64,000 nucleotides of DNA from Cohnella luojiensis (GTDB taxonomy: Bacteria; Bacillota; Bacilli; Paenibacillales; Paenibacillaceae): the NCBI RefSeq assembly GCF_004564235.1, contig NZ_SOMN01000019.1, positions 35,909 through 99,908 on the forward strand. Reading direction: 5' to 3'. This document shows positions 17,533-27,017 of the stretch, one piece after another. Position numbers and translations under genes: made by a program. The first letter of the stretch is position 1, and each line of letters begins with the position of its first letter. Under the pieces are notes generated by a model. That model searched no databases and had not been told where the DNA came from. It saw only the letters and a list, made by a program, of their open reading frames with translations.

Positions 17533-19500
17533 ATGCCCAAATTTCTCGTGCAGCGTTGGCACGGTATGCATATCGTCTGGGCACTAGTGCTCATCTTCAT
17601 GTTAACCGTTGCGTTAGCCTGGTACCAATGGCTGCTCGGTTTGTTAGGTTTGGTGCTAGGCGGGCTCGTGGCCGTATACGGTATTTTAGCCGAGAAAGCA
17701 TTCCGCAATGATCTGAACGATTATGTGCTGACATTGTCCCATCGCATTAAGAACGTCGGTAACGAAGTAATCGGACAGCTTCCATTCGGCATTGTCGTCT
17801 ATAACGAGGAAAAAGAAATTCAGTGGCATAACGGGTTCATTACGACGGTTATCGGCAAGCCCTCAGTCGTTGGAGAGTCGCTCTTCACGCATTTTCCCGT
17901 CCTTCAGCAGACCGCTAAAGATAAGGAAGCCGGTATTGAGATTACGATAAGCGGACGCGTTTACGAGCTGTTGCTGCGTTCGAAGGAACGCGTGATTTAC
18001 GTAATCGATATTACCGATCGCTGGATGCTGAAGAAGCGCTACGATGAAGAAAAGCTGGCGCTCGGGATCGTGATGATGGACAATCTCGAAGAGGTCGCCC
18101 AAGGCATGGATGAGCAACAACGCGCGTTGATGCTATCCAAGGTAACCGGCGAGATCAATGAATGGTCACAGAAATATGGCTTATTCTTGCGTCGTCTATC
18201 TTCCGATCGTTATATGGTCATCACGAACCTGATTACCCTGAAGAACTTAGAGCAATCACGCTTCGAACTGCTGGATGACGTTCGGGAAATCACCATCGAG
18301 CAGAAGCTTCCCATGACGTTAAGCATAGGCTTCGCAGCCGGCGCCGACAACGCCAACGAGCTGAGCCATCTGGTCCAAGGAAGCTTGGATATCGCGCTTG
18401 GCCGCGGCGGCGACCAGGCGGTTGTTAAGGTCGGCCAGAGGCAGAGCTACTATGGGGGCAAGAGCAACGCGGTAGAGAAGAGAACAAGAGTACGCGCCCG
18501 AGTGATCTCCCACGCCTTGCGCGATCTGATGAAAGAAAGCGACAATGTCATTATCATGGGCCATAAGATGCCGGATATGGACTCTGTCGGAGCGGCGATC
18601 GGCGTTATGAAGGCTGCTCAGCTATATGGCAAAGAGGCGTATATCGTTCTTGAAGGCATTAATCCGGCGATACAACGGATGATGGATATGCTGAAGGAAG
18701 ACGAGAAGCTGATGAAGCGGTTTATCTTGCCGGAACATGCTTTGGGCTTGATCGGGAAGAGATCGCTGGCTGTCGTTGTCGATACGCATCGCTCCACGAT
18801 GGTTGCCGAGCCTCGTTTGCTGCAAGCAACGGAAAGGATCGTGATCGTGGATCATCATCGCAGGAGCGAGGAGTTCATCGATGACGCGGTACTGGTCTAC
18901 ATGGAACCATATGCTTCTTCTACGTGCGAGCTCGTAACCGAGCTCCTGCAATATATTCATGAACGGGTCGTGCTCGATGTTCGGGAAGCAACCGCATTGC
19001 TGGCCGGCATTACCGTAGACACGAAGAGCTTCGCCTTCCGTACGGGATCTAGAACGTTCGAGGCTGCGTCGTTCCTCAGGCGTAACGGAGCGGACTCCGT
19101 GCTTGTCCAACGAATGCTCAAGGAAGACCTGGAGGAGTACATTCGCAAGGCGGAGATTATTCGTAACGCGGTGGTAACCTATCGGGAAAGTATCGCTATT
19201 GCGGCGGCAGATTCAGGCAAACCGATATCGCAATTGCTTATCGCACAAGCGGCGGATACGCTTCTTAACATGACGGGAATCAAGGCTTCGTTCGTAATCG
19301 GCTTAAGGTCGGACGGACTTGTGGGCGTTAGCGCTAGATCGTTAGGGCATATCAACGTCCAGGTCGTAATGGAACGACTGGGTGGCGGCGGACACTTTAC
19401 GAATGCCGCGGCGCAGCTTCAAGGGACCGTAACGGAAGTTATGACTAAGTTAGAGCAAACCTTATATGAACTCGAGAAGGAAGAGGGGTTATTCGAATGA
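17533..19500 (+). CDS. gdpP: Cyclic-di-AMP phosphodiesterase GdpP
   Basis: Membrane-bound phosphodiesterase that hydrolyses c-di-AMP, a signal controlling potassium balance and cell-wall stress; 655 residues, standard length. Two N-terminal membrane helices (about 10-52) are followed by a degenerate PAS domain (about 80-150), a degenerate GGDEF domain (about 175-300) and a DHH/DHHA1 module (about 335-655). The metal ligands are visible: GHKMPDMDS (His344, Asp348, Asp350), VVDTHR (Asp417) and the DHH triplet at 440-442, plus the C-terminal [11 protein letters not shown] nucleotide loop. The stop overlaps the rplI start by 4 bases. All catalytic residues appear intact. Confidence 0.96.
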   Translation: MPKFLVQRWHGMHIVWALVLIFMLTVALAWYQWLLGLLGLVLGGLVAVYGILAEKAFRNDLNDYVLTLSHRIKNVGNEVIGQLPFGIVVYNEEKEIQWHNGFITTVIGKPSVVGESLFTHFPVLQQTAKDKEAGIEITISGRVYELLLRSKERVIYVIDITDRWMLKKRYDEEKLALGIVMMDNLEEVAQGMDEQQRALMLSKVTGEINEWSQKYGLFLRRLSSDRYMVITNLITLKNLEQSRFELLDDVREITIEQKLPMTLSIGFAAGADNANELSHLVQGSLDIALGRGGDQAVVKVGQRQSYYGGKSNAVEKRTRVRARVISHALRDLMKESDNVIIMGHKMPDMDSVGAAIGVMKAAQLYGKEAYIVLEGINPAIQRMMDMLKEDEKLMKRFILPEHALGLIGKRSLAVVVDTHRSTMVAEPRLLQATERIVIVDHHRRSEEFIDDAVLVYMEPYASSTCELVTELLQYIHERVVLDVREATALLAGITVDTKSFAFRTGSRTFEAASFLRRNGADSVLVQRMLKEDLEEYIRKAEIIRNAVVTYRESIAIAAADSGKPISQLLIAQAADTLLNMTGIKASFVIGLRSDGLVGVSARSLGHINVQVVMERLGGGGHFTNAAAQLQGTVTEVMTKLEQTLYELEKEEGLFE

Positions 19501-19940
19501 AAGTTATTTTCTTGCAAGATGTTAAAGGACAAGGGAAAAAAGGCGAGATTAAAGAGGTATCCGAAGGCTACGCGCGTAACTTCCTGCTGCCTAAAGGCGT
19601 AGTGCAGATCGCTACCGAAGGCGCGAAGAAGACGTTAACCCAGCAGGTAGCTTCGGCGCAGAAGAAGAAGGATAACGAGAAGAACGAATTCAAGGCTCTT
19701 GCCGAGCGTTTGTCCGAGATGACGGTTGTCATTAGAGCCAAAGCCGGCGAAGGCGGAAGGTTATTCGGCGCCATTACGAGCAAGCAAATCGCGGAAGCAT
19801 TAGAGCAGCAGAAGGTCTCGATCGATAAACGGAAAATCGAACTCGATGATCCGATTCGCGTGTTAGGCGTAACGAAGGTAACCGTGAAATTGTATCCCGA
19901 CGTAAAGGGCACGCTAAACGTACAAGTCGTGGAGGAATGA
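19497..19940 (+). CDS. rplI: 50S ribosomal protein L9
   Basis: Large-subunit ribosomal protein that bridges domains of 23S rRNA, 147 residues. The N-terminal RNA-binding motif [21 protein letters not shown] and the long Lys/Glu-rich connecting helix (about 42-75) leading to the C-terminal domain are typical. ATG overlaps the gdpP stop (ATGA), and dnaB follows after 4 bases. The gdpP-rplI-dnaB order is widely conserved in Bacilli. Confidence 0.98.
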   Translation: MKVIFLQDVKGQGKKGEIKEVSEGYARNFLLPKGVVQIATEGAKKTLTQQVASAQKKKDNEKNEFKALAERLSEMTVVIRAKAGEGGRLFGAITSKQIAEALEQQKVSIDKRKIELDDPIRVLGVTKVTVKLYPDVKGTLNVQVVEE

Positions 19941-19944
19941 ACCG

Positions 19945-21321
19945 ATGAACGGAAGCGGGGACCAGCAGATACTGTATGATCGCATACCCCCTCAGAATCT
20001 GGAAGCGGAGCAAGCGGTTCTAGGAGCCATTCTGCTTGAGGCTGAGGCGCTGATCACTTCCATGGAGCGCTTGAAGGCGGAAGACTTCTATAGCGTCTCC
20101 CATCAACGCATTTTCGAAGCGATGGTTGCTCTTAATGATGATAACGAGCCAATCGACCTCATTACCTTGACTGCCCGGTTACAGGATTTAGGACAGATGG
20201 ACGAGATCGGCGGGGTCATGTATTTGGCTAAGCTGGCTAACTCGGTTCCAACCGCCGCTAACGTGGAATACTACGCCCAGATCGTGGAGGAGAAGTCGAT
20301 CCTCCGTCGGCTGATCCGTACGGCCACGCAAATCGTATCCAACGGTTATGCGACGGAGGACGATGTGGGCGTCCTGCTTAACGATGCCGAAGCGCGTATT
20401 ATGGAAGTTTCCAGCCGCCGCTCGGCGACGGGCTTCATTAGCATTCGCGATGTCCTAATGGAAGTATTCGAGAAGGTTGAATTTCTCTATAACCACAAGG
20501 GCGGGGTATCGGGAATTCCTTCGGGATTTATCGATCTCGATAAAATGACCAACGGATTCCAACGAAGCGACCTCATTATCGTGGCGGCGCGCCCATCCGT
20601 AGGGAAAACGGCCTTCGCCTTGAACGTAGCCCAGAACGTGGCCGTTCGCGCTTCGGAGACGGTTGCGATCTTCAGTCTGGAGATGTCGGCTCCTCAGCTT
20701 GTTCAACGGATCATCTGCGCGGAATCGAACGTAGATGCGACCCGTATGCGCACAGGGCATCTCGAAGGCGACGATTGGGAGAAGCTGTCGATGGCGATCG
20801 GATCATTATCCGAAGCGCAGATCTACATCGACGACACGCCGGGGATTACCGTATCCGACATTCGCGCGAAATGCCGTCGTCTTAAGAAGGAAAAAGGACT
20901 CGGCATGATACTGATCGATTACTTGCAGCTTATCCAAGGCCGGGGCAAAGCCGGCGAGAACCGCCAGCAGGAAGTATCCGAAATCTCGCGTACGCTTAAA
21001 CAGATCGCCCGCGAGCTCGAAGTTCCCGTCATCGCTCTGTCTCAGCTCTCCCGTGGCGTAGAACAGCGTCAAGACAAACGTCCTATGATGTCCGACCTTC
21101 GGGAATCCGGATCGATCGAGCAAGATGCCGATATCGTCGCGTTCTTGTATCGGGATGACTATTACGACAAGGAATCGGAAAAGAAGAACATCATCGAGAT
21201 CATTATCGCCAAACAACGTAACGGTCCCGTTGGCACGGTCGAGCTCGTGTTCCTGAAAAATTTCAATAAATTCGTCAGTCTTGATCGATCACATGGCGAA
21301 GCTTATGCAGGCAGCGCATAA
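19945..21321 (+). CDS. dnaB: Replicative DNA helicase DnaB (DnaC in Bacillus)
   Basis: Hexameric helicase that unwinds DNA ahead of the replication fork, 458 residues. GTGGAGGAATG lies before ATG 19945. The N-terminal primase-binding domain spans about 12-115. The RecA-like motor domain (about 180-450) shows the Walker A loop ARPSVGKTAFALN with Lys221, the Walker B region MILIDYLQLI, and the DLRESGSIEQDADIV segment. No intein or insertion is present. It is the last gene of the gdpP-rplI-dnaB unit; purA downstream has its own promoter and operator. Confidence 0.98.
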   Translation: MNGSGDQQILYDRIPPQNLEAEQAVLGAILLEAEALITSMERLKAEDFYSVSHQRIFEAMVALNDDNEPIDLITLTARLQDLGQMDEIGGVMYLAKLANSVPTAANVEYYAQIVEEKSILRRLIRTATQIVSNGYATEDDVGVLLNDAEARIMEVSSRRSATGFISIRDVLMEVFEKVEFLYNHKGGVSGIPSGFIDLDKMTNGFQRSDLIIVAARPSVGKTAFALNVAQNVAVRASETVAIFSLEMSAPQLVQRIICAESNVDATRMRTGHLEGDDWEKLSMAIGSLSEAQIYIDDTPGITVSDIRAKCRRLKKEKGLGMILIDYLQLIQGRGKAGENRQQEVSEISRTLKQIARELEVPVIALSQLSRGVEQRQDKRPMMSDLRESGSIEQDADIVAFLYRDDYYDKESEKKNIIEIIIAKQRNGPVGTVELVFLKNFNKFVSLDRSHGEAYAGSA

Positions 21322-21339
21322 ATCGACAAAACGAGGCTA

Positions 21340-21383
21340 AATTCCGAACGATAATATAGGTGATCGCGGGATTGTTCGTTTTT
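21340..21383 (+). promoter_or_regulatory. Pair of inverted PurR boxes upstream of purA
   Basis: AATTCCGAACGAT (21340-21352) and, inverted, ATTGTTCGTTTTT (21371-21383) each match the PurBox consensus AWWWCCGAACWWT at 12 of 13 positions. They lie 18 bases apart and just before the purA promoter. PurR, a PRPP-responsive repressor, binds such inverted pairs in Bacillus. Confidence 0.78.
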
Positions 21384-21386
21384 CCG

Positions 21387-21415
21387 TTGACTTCACCCGT
21401 TACAGTTGCTAAACT
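21387..21415 (+). promoter_or_regulatory. purA promoter
   Basis: TTGACT (21387-21392), a 17-base spacer and TAAACT (21410-21415). It sits 4 bases after the second PurR box. The leader to ATG 21499 contains an imperfect hairpin around 21422-21455. Confidence 0.75.
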
Positions 21416-21498
21416 AATCATGCTGCCTGATCGCTCGTTCGCGATATCGGGCGGCATTATCATGCCGGCGTGAGGAACACTCCGGGTGGAGGGATTGC

Positions 21499-22788
21499 AT
21501 GTCAACAGTCGTTGTTGTAGGTACGCAATGGGGAGACGAAGGCAAAGGGAAGATCACGGACTATCTAGCCGAGAAAGCCGATGTCGTCGCTCGTTATCAA
21601 GGCGGGAATAACGCCGGCCATACTATCCTCATAGAGAACAAAAAGTACAAGCTAACGATGGTTCCTTCCGGAATTTTCAATCAGAACAAATTATGCGTCA
21701 TCGGCAACGGGATGGTTATTAATCCCGGTGCATTGGTGGAAGAAATTCAATATATTCGCGATAACGGATTTTCTACCGACAACTTGAAAATCAGCGATCG
21801 CGCCCACGTCATCATGCCGTATCACCTCGTGCTTGACGCTCTGGAGGAAGATCGCAAAGCCGACAATAAAATCGGCACTACCCGCAAAGGCATCGGACCT
21901 TGTTATATGGATAAAGCCGCGCGCAACGGGATTCGCATCGCCGATCTGATGGTCGCGGATGCCTTCGAAGAGAAAGCGCGCGCTATTATCGCGGATAAGA
22001 ATCAAGTGATCACGCAGATGTACAACGGCGATCCGCTCGACGCGGAAAGCATCATTAAAGATTACCTGGCGCTCGCGGAATTGCTTCGTCCGTTCGTAAC
22101 CGACACTTCGGTAATCCTTAACGATGCGATCGACGCAGGCAAGAAGGTGCTGTTCGAGGGCGCGCAAGGCGTCATGCTCGACATCGACCAAGGAACTTAC
22201 CCTTACGTTACGAGCTCTAACCCATCGGCGGGCGGCGTGTGCATCGGCTCCGGCGTCGGTCCGTCCAAGATTAAGGAAGTTATCGGCGTTGCGAAAGCCT
22301 ATACGACACGCGTTGGAGACGGTCCTTTCCCGACGGAATTGAACAATGATCTGGGCCAGTGGATTCGCGATAAAGGCCACGAGTATGGCACGGTTACCGG
22401 ACGTCCGCGCCGCGTAGGCTGGTTCGATACCGTCGTGGTACGCCATGCCCGCCGCGTCAGCGGCATCACGGGATTATCCTTGAACTCCCTGGACGTATTG
22501 ACCGGATTAGAGACGGTTAAAATCTGTACGGCTTATAAGTTCCGCGATGAGCTCATGGAACACTATCCGGCGAACCTTAAGCTTCTGGAAGAATGCGAAG
22601 CGGTATATGAAGAGCTTCCAGGCTGGAGCGAGGATATCTCGGGCGCGAAGACGTTGAGCGACTTGCCGGAGACGACCCGCAAATTCGTGGAACGGATTAC
22701 GGAGCTTACCGGAATTCCGATCGCGATCTTCTCGGTCGGCCGTAACCGCGAGCAGACGAACCAAGTTGCGCCGATCTACGGAGCGTAA
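21499..22788 (+). CDS. purA: Adenylosuccinate synthetase
   Basis: Joins IMP and aspartate using GTP to make adenylosuccinate, the first committed step to AMP; cytoplasmic homodimer, 429 residues. The N-terminal [23 protein letters not shown] loop and catalytic Asp are present, as are the [11 protein letters not shown]-binding segment, the GTTRKGIGP motif and the C-terminal [10 protein letters not shown] base-recognition segment. GGAGGG precedes ATG 21499. It is monocistronic between its own PurR-type control region and a strong terminator. Confidence 0.98.
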   Translation: MSTVVVVGTQWGDEGKGKITDYLAEKADVVARYQGGNNAGHTILIENKKYKLTMVPSGIFNQNKLCVIGNGMVINPGALVEEIQYIRDNGFSTDNLKISDRAHVIMPYHLVLDALEEDRKADNKIGTTRKGIGPCYMDKAARNGIRIADLMVADAFEEKARAIIADKNQVITQMYNGDPLDAESIIKDYLALAELLRPFVTDTSVILNDAIDAGKKVLFEGAQGVMLDIDQGTYPYVTSSNPSAGGVCIGSGVGPSKIKEVIGVAKAYTTRVGDGPFPTELNNDLGQWIRDKGHEYGTVTGRPRRVGWFDTVVVRHARRVSGITGLSLNSLDVLTGLETVKICTAYKFRDELMEHYPANLKLLEECEAVYEELPGWSEDISGAKTLSDLPETTRKFVERITELTGIPIAIFSVGRNREQTNQVAPIYGA

Positions 22789-22806
22789 TAATAATAGAAA
22801 TTAATT

Positions 22807-22849
22807 AAGCCGTTCGACGGGGAATGTGAACCCGGCGAACGGCTTTTTT
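22807..22849 (+). terminator. purA terminator
   Basis: AAGCCGTTCG (22807-22816) pairs with CGAACGGCTT (22836-22845), with extra G-C pairs inside, followed by TTTTT. Confidence 0.92.
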
Positions 22850-23096
22850 GAACATATCAGACTTACATGCCGCTGCGCGGCACCACTGATGAATGAAAAT
22901 ATTGTCCATACTGGTTACTGGGGCTGGCGAAGGTAGGTCGTCCTTTCTTGGTGTCACGAACCCGTATATCAGACGGACCACAACGACCCGGTGTATCGCA
23001 GATTGTTGCTCCTTCGGGAAGCACGCAGGGCAGAATAACCCTTTATTGGTCTTTGCACCAGCCTTAATCAACGACCAGTCGCAAGGAGAAGCAAGA
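22850..23096 (+). mobile_element. Left flank of an IS110-family element (remnant)
   Basis: Non-coding stretch directly before the transposase start, without terminal inverted repeats, as expected for the long untranslated left end of IS110 elements. No gene was seen here. The exact left boundary cannot be set from this sequence alone. Confidence 0.45.
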
Positions 23097-23285
23097 ATGG
23101 ACGTATTAATGGAGCGTTGCTGCGGATTGGATGTTCACAAAAAAAGCATTACCGCATGCATCATTACCCCAAACCACCAACCACCAACCACCAACCACCA
23201 ACCACCAACCACCAACCACCAACCACCAACGTCTCGTCGGCAAGCAGCACCCCGCAATCATTGGAAAAAACTAAGTGTAAAATAG
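23097..23285 (+). pseudogene. IS110-family transposase, N-terminal remnant
   Basis: AAGGAG lies 8 bases before ATG 23097. The first 25 or so codons encode MDVLMERCCGLDVHKKSITA, the start of the DEDD transposase domain of IS110 elements, in which the Asp of GLDVHK is the first catalytic residue. After base 23171 the coding sequence is replaced by a perfect heptanucleotide tandem repeat and then unrelated sequence. Full IS110 transposases are about 330-450 residues, so at least 90% is missing and the protein must be inactive. Confidence 0.8.
23172..23230 (+). repeat. Heptanucleotide tandem repeat AACCACC, 8 copies
   Basis: Eight perfect head-to-tail copies of AACCACC (23172-23227) plus AAC. 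In the transposase frame the array reads as a repeating Asn-His-Gln-Pro-Pro-Thr-Thr. It lies exactly where the IS110 transposase homology stops. Confidence 0.97.
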
Positions 23286-23724
23286 TCAGTTAATTTGAAG
23301 GAAAAGGCAACCTATCCGAAACTAATTGCAGAACATAAAGTTAGTTGAATGAATGAAGGGTTGACTCGACCGGCCTCGCTCGATATAAACGTATACTGCA
23401 GTCTGAAGGATGGCGAAAAACCACCTATGTGATGGACCATACTTCCGTTATTTCGTAAATTGTGAACCGAATCCTAGATCAGCGGACTCATGTTCCGTTA
23501 TTCGTCTTATATAGAGCATTTCACCACGATTTTCCGGTTGTTAACGGAAGCTCGGTCCGGAAGTGACCCCGAATGCGAGGAAATCACACAAATAACGGAT
23601 TCCTTGTCCGAAACGCGCGATGGGAGAACGAGAGACCTTTTCCCTGTTTTTCTACTAGTTGAATGATTAAAGGGAGGTTTGCCCATACTAAAACTATGAA
23701 AAGCATATAGCAGGAGGTATCCTA
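23286..23724. other. Repeat-rich intergenic stretch without genes
   Basis: No supported ORF. It starts within a 13-base sequence (CTAAGTGTAAAAT, 23271-23283) that recurs at 34049-34061 with similar flanks. TTCCGTTATT occurs at 23443 and 23493 and its complement AATAACGGA at 23591, suggesting decayed dispersed repeats. The ribosome binding site AGGAGG for the next gene lies at its right end. Confidence 0.6.
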
Positions 23725-24372
23725 ATGTTTAAATGGGTAAGCTGGGTGATCCGGATGGGAGCGACAGCTTTGCTGCTCAGCTTCTTGTGCATATGGACGA
23801 CGGGCTATATCGTGAACAGTTATATGGAATCGGTAATCAAGCAGCTAGATTTGCCGATAGATATACAGCCGATCGCTTTGTCGGGCATGTGGGGGGGCTT
23901 ATGGGGCGCGGATAAAGCTCCGAAGGTAGAAGAAGTCGCGAGCCAGCTGGCATCCGAAGAAGCAGATCCGAGTTCTTCCCCATCGAATTCAGCGGAGGAG
24001 CCCGTTACGGAAAGTCCGGACTCGGAAGCGGGAGGCATCGTCCCGAGTTTTCCGAATGGGGAAGCTAACCCCAGCCCAAGTCTTGATCCCGAGGTAAGCG
24101 AAGACGATTCGGTTCCGGTGTTTAACGGCGAAGCAGGCATGAAACAATTGAGCGATGAGGACAGACAAGCATTGTATGCGATGGTCGTATCCAAGCTGGA
24201 TCAGTCGCAGTTGAAGCAGCTGTCGGACTCGTTAAAAGGAGGGCTGACCTCGGAGGAGCTAACCCAACTGGAAAGCATGCTCAAAGCTACCTTGACGGAT
24301 GAGGAATACTCTCAAATGATGGAAATTCTTCAGAGTTCCAAGAAAACGGATTTAGACCCTGTTTCAGAGTAA
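23725..24372 (+). CDS. Single-pass membrane protein of unknown function
   Basis: Not recognised as a named family. It has 215 residues, with GCAGGAGG before ATG 23725. One membrane segment (about residues 10-30) is followed by a short conserved-looking stretch, IDIQPIALSGMWGGLWGADK. A disordered acidic Ser/Pro/Glu-rich linker (about 70-130) leads to a helical C-terminus (about 137-205) with three related short helices (LSDEDRQALYAMV, LKQLSDSLKGGL, LTDEEYSQMMEIL). The C-terminal part is probably outside the membrane. It precedes the M23 peptidase and the wal cluster, so a wall- or sporulation-related role is possible but only inferred. Confidence 0.75.
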   Translation: MFKWVSWVIRMGATALLLSFLCIWTTGYIVNSYMESVIKQLDLPIDIQPIALSGMWGGLWGADKAPKVEEVASQLASEEADPSSSPSNSAEEPVTESPDSEAGGIVPSFPNGEANPSPSLDPEVSEDDSVPVFNGEAGMKQLSDEDRQALYAMVVSKLDQSQLKQLSDSLKGGLTSEELTQLESMLKATLTDEEYSQMMEILQSSKKTDLDPVSE

Positions 24373-24549
24373 ATAAAACGGTTACATTATTAATAGCCAC
24401 CGGAGAAATGACCGGGGGCTATTGCCATTTTTCATAATTCTAATCTGGCCAAACGGTTGATAGATTTGCCGGACGTATGCTAAAGTTAGGTACGAACTTT
24501 TGCCAAAACCGGGAAAAGAATACCGAAAGTTAGCGAAAAGGAGCAAATC

Positions 24550-26112
24550 ATGGCCGTTTTCAGGGGAATGGATCGAATCCGGAAATTGATTACCGCAACG
24601 CGGCAAACCTTCCGGCATGTTCGGTCCACGCAATTGAAAGGCAAGTCCGTAAGCCATCAGCAGACGCAACCTATTCTCAGCCATATATTCCGCCATTATC
24701 GCCATCCTCTTATCGTGACAGCCTGTGGCATTTTCGCAGTAGCCGCGGTCGGAATCGGAGGGCAACAATATGTGCAAGCCCATAGCGTTAATTATTATAG
24801 CGTGCTCCTTGACGGTAAACCCGTAGGAGAGATCAGCAGCCAGGAAAAGGTTGAGCAGCTACTGGCAGCCAAAGCTTCCGAGCTGGAGAAAGCAGACACC
24901 CCCGTACGCTTCGTGCTGGATGAAGATCAGGTCACATTCGAGCCTGAAAGGGCTTACAATCCGAAGACAGACGACGAAGGGACGTTAACGCGTCTTGCGG
25001 GAATGCTTCAAACCCATCCGGTCGGCGTAAAGGTGATCATCAATGGCAAAGAAGTTGGCGTCGTACGCGACCAGCAAGCGGCGGATAAGCTGCTGCAGCG
25101 GGTCAAGAATAAATATGTTCCCGCTAGACTTACCGTAAAAAAAGCGGCAACCGAAGTTCAGTCCTTGTCGATGAAAGCGGGGGCGACCGCAGCGGCCGCC
25201 AAACCGGAACGTATCGTTACTTCGGTCAGTTTCGTGGAGAAGGTTCAGACGGTCACGGCGGATATCGAGGCTTCGCAGCTGTCGGATCCGGAAGAACTAT
25301 ACCGCAAGTTGACGGAAGGGGAGCCGATTCCGAAGAAATACACGGTAAAGAAAGGCGATTGCATAGGATGCATTGCCTCTAAGCTGAACGTTTCCGAGAA
25401 TCTGATCTACGACAATAACAAATGGATCAAGAACGATAGCATCAAGATCGGCGATGTATTGGATCTGTCCCAGGAAAAGCCGCCGATTCTGAACGTGAAG
25501 TCGGAGGAGCGAGTCACGGAGATCGAAGCCATCGAGCCGCCGGTCGAATATAGGAAGAGCGATTCCATGAAGCTGGGACAGCAAAAGGTGCTTCGAGAAG
25601 GAACGGAAGGCAAGCAACAGGTAACCTACCGTTTCCTTAAGCGCAACGGATCGCTGATCGAAGAAGAACAAATCGCGCAGAAAGTGCTGAAGAAGCCTAT
25701 CTCTACGATTATTCTCAAGGGCACGAAGGTTATTCGCGGCGAAGGCTCCGGGAAATTCTCGTGGCCGGTCATGGGAGCCCGGATCACGAGTTACATGGGC
25801 GCCAGATGGGGCCGGATGCACAACGGAATCGACATCGTCGGCAAGAGCAGCATTTTAGCGGCCGATGAAGGGGTTATCGAGTATGCAGGCTACAAGTCGG
25901 GCGGGTTAGGCAACGCTGTTATCATTAACCATAACAATGGATTTAAGACCGTTTACGGCCATATGAAGAGCGTTAATGTGAAGAAAGGCCAGATCGTCGA
26001 GAAGGGCGATGTTATCGGCATCATGGGCAGCACCGGGCGATCTACCGGAACCCATCTTCATTTCGAAGTGCATTTGAATGGCAAGATGAAGAATCCGACA
26101 AGTTACCTGTAA
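24550..26112 (+). CDS. M23 metallopeptidase with LysM and G5 domains
   Basis: Wall-associated peptidoglycan endopeptidase of the LytM type, 520 residues, with AAAAGGAG before ATG 24550. A membrane anchor (about 55-78) is followed by a region of about 180 residues, a LysM peptidoglycan-binding domain (about 263-310, YTVKKGDCIGCIASKLNVSE), a G5 domain (about 317-395) and a C-terminal M23 domain. The zinc ligands are visible: His424 and Asp428 in MHNGIDI, and His502 and His504 in THLHFEV. It lies just before walR, and wall hydrolases of this type are standard members of the WalRK regulon. A strong terminator follows. Confidence 0.93.
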   Translation: MAVFRGMDRIRKLITATRQTFRHVRSTQLKGKSVSHQQTQPILSHIFRHYRHPLIVTACGIFAVAAVGIGGQQYVQAHSVNYYSVLLDGKPVGEISSQEKVEQLLAAKASELEKADTPVRFVLDEDQVTFEPERAYNPKTDDEGTLTRLAGMLQTHPVGVKVIINGKEVGVVRDQQAADKLLQRVKNKYVPARLTVKKAATEVQSLSMKAGATAAAAKPERIVTSVSFVEKVQTVTADIEASQLSDPEELYRKLTEGEPIPKKYTVKKGDCIGCIASKLNVSENLIYDNNKWIKNDSIKIGDVLDLSQEKPPILNVKSEERVTEIEAIEPPVEYRKSDSMKLGQQKVLREGTEGKQQVTYRFLKRNGSLIEEEQIAQKVLKKPISTIILKGTKVIRGEGSGKFSWPVMGARITSYMGARWGRMHNGIDIVGKSSILAADEGVIEYAGYKSGGLGNAVIINHNNGFKTVYGHMKSVNVKKGQIVEKGDVIGIMGSTGRSTGTHLHFEVHLNGKMKNPTSYL

Positions 26113-26120
26113 AAATAAAA

Positions 26121-26163
26121 AAAACCAGTCCAAACCCTACAAAAGGTTTCGGACTGGTTTTTG
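26121..26163 (+). terminator. Terminator after the M23 peptidase gene
   Basis: AAAACCAGTCC-AAACC pairs with GGTTT-C-GGACTGGTTTT around an 8-base loop, with a T-run. It separates the peptidase from the wal operon. Confidence 0.92.
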
Positions 26164-26276
26164 CTTGCGCTAGATTAGGGACTATGGAACTCCCACGAAA
26201 CGCCATTGGGGTCTTGACCGCATTATGGTAAGATAACAATAGAATAGCTTCCGAGAAGCGGAAGGCGGTGACGCGA

Positions 26277-27017
26277 ATGTTGGGTAAAATACTGGTCGTT
26301 GACGATGAGCGGCCGATTGCGGATATTCTTAAATTCAATCTTGAAAAAGAAGGCTACGAGGTCGTCTGCGCATTTGACGGGGAGGCGGCGGTTCGCCTCG
26401 CGTTCGAGGAGGAGCCGGATCTGATCCTGCTCGACTTGATGCTCCCCATTAAGGATGGAATGGACGTCTGCCGTGAAGTACGGACGCGGTTATCGACGCC
26501 TATCATTATGTTAACGGCCAAGGACAACGAGATCGACAAGGTGCTTGGGCTGGAGCTCGGCGCCGACGACTATGTGACGAAACCGTTCGGTACGCGGGAG
26601 TTGCTCGCCCGGGTGAAGGCGCATCTGCGCCGCCAGAGAAAGGTCGAGCCGATCAGGGCGGACGAGGACGTGCAGCCGGAATCGGAGCGGCAGGGCTTAA
26701 AGCTGTTTAATCTGTTCATCGACACGGATATGTACGTCGTCTATAAGAACAATCTGCCCCTCGATCTTACTCACCGGGAATTCGAGCTTGTTCATTACCT
26801 TGCCAAGAATAGCGGCAAAGTAATGACGCGCGAGCACTTATTGCAGGCGGTGTGGGGCTTCGAGTATTTCGGGGACGTGCGCACGGTTGACGTTACGATC
26901 CGCCGGCTTCGGGAGAAGCTTGAAGACGATCCTAGCCGCCCGGAGATCATTATGACGAGGCGCGGCCTGGGTTATTTGGTGCGTAATCCGAAAATGACGG
27001 GCGGTCATTACGGATGA
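26277..27017 (+). CDS. walR: Response regulator WalR (YycF)
   Basis: OmpR-type regulator of cell-wall metabolism, usually essential in Firmicutes; 246 residues. ATG 26277 is preferred to the in-frame GTG at 26268 because GGAAGGCGG ends 8 bases before the ATG and homology starts at KILVVDDE. The receiver domain (1-120) has the phospho-acceptor Asp53 in LLDLMLP and the conserved KPF. The C-terminal winged helix (about 145-240) is complete. The stop overlaps the walK start by 4 bases (ATGA). Confidence 0.97.
   Translation: MLGKILVVDDERPIADILKFNLEKEGYEVVCAFDGEAAVRLAFEEEPDLILLDLMLPIKDGMDVCREVRTRLSTPIIMLTAKDNEIDKVLGLELGADDYVTKPFGTRELLARVKAHLRRQRKVEPIRADEDVQPESERQGLKLFNLFIDTDMYVVYKNNLPLDLTHREFELVHYLAKNSGKVMTREHLLQAVWGFEYFGDVRTVDVTIRRLREKLEDDPSRPEIIMTRRGLGYLVRNPKMTGGHYG

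Noticed and set aside
26214..26242. walR promoter TTGACC with AACAAT
   Set aside because: Spacer of 15 bases or a poor -10 at 17; a promoter is likely in this gap but cannot be placed with confidence.
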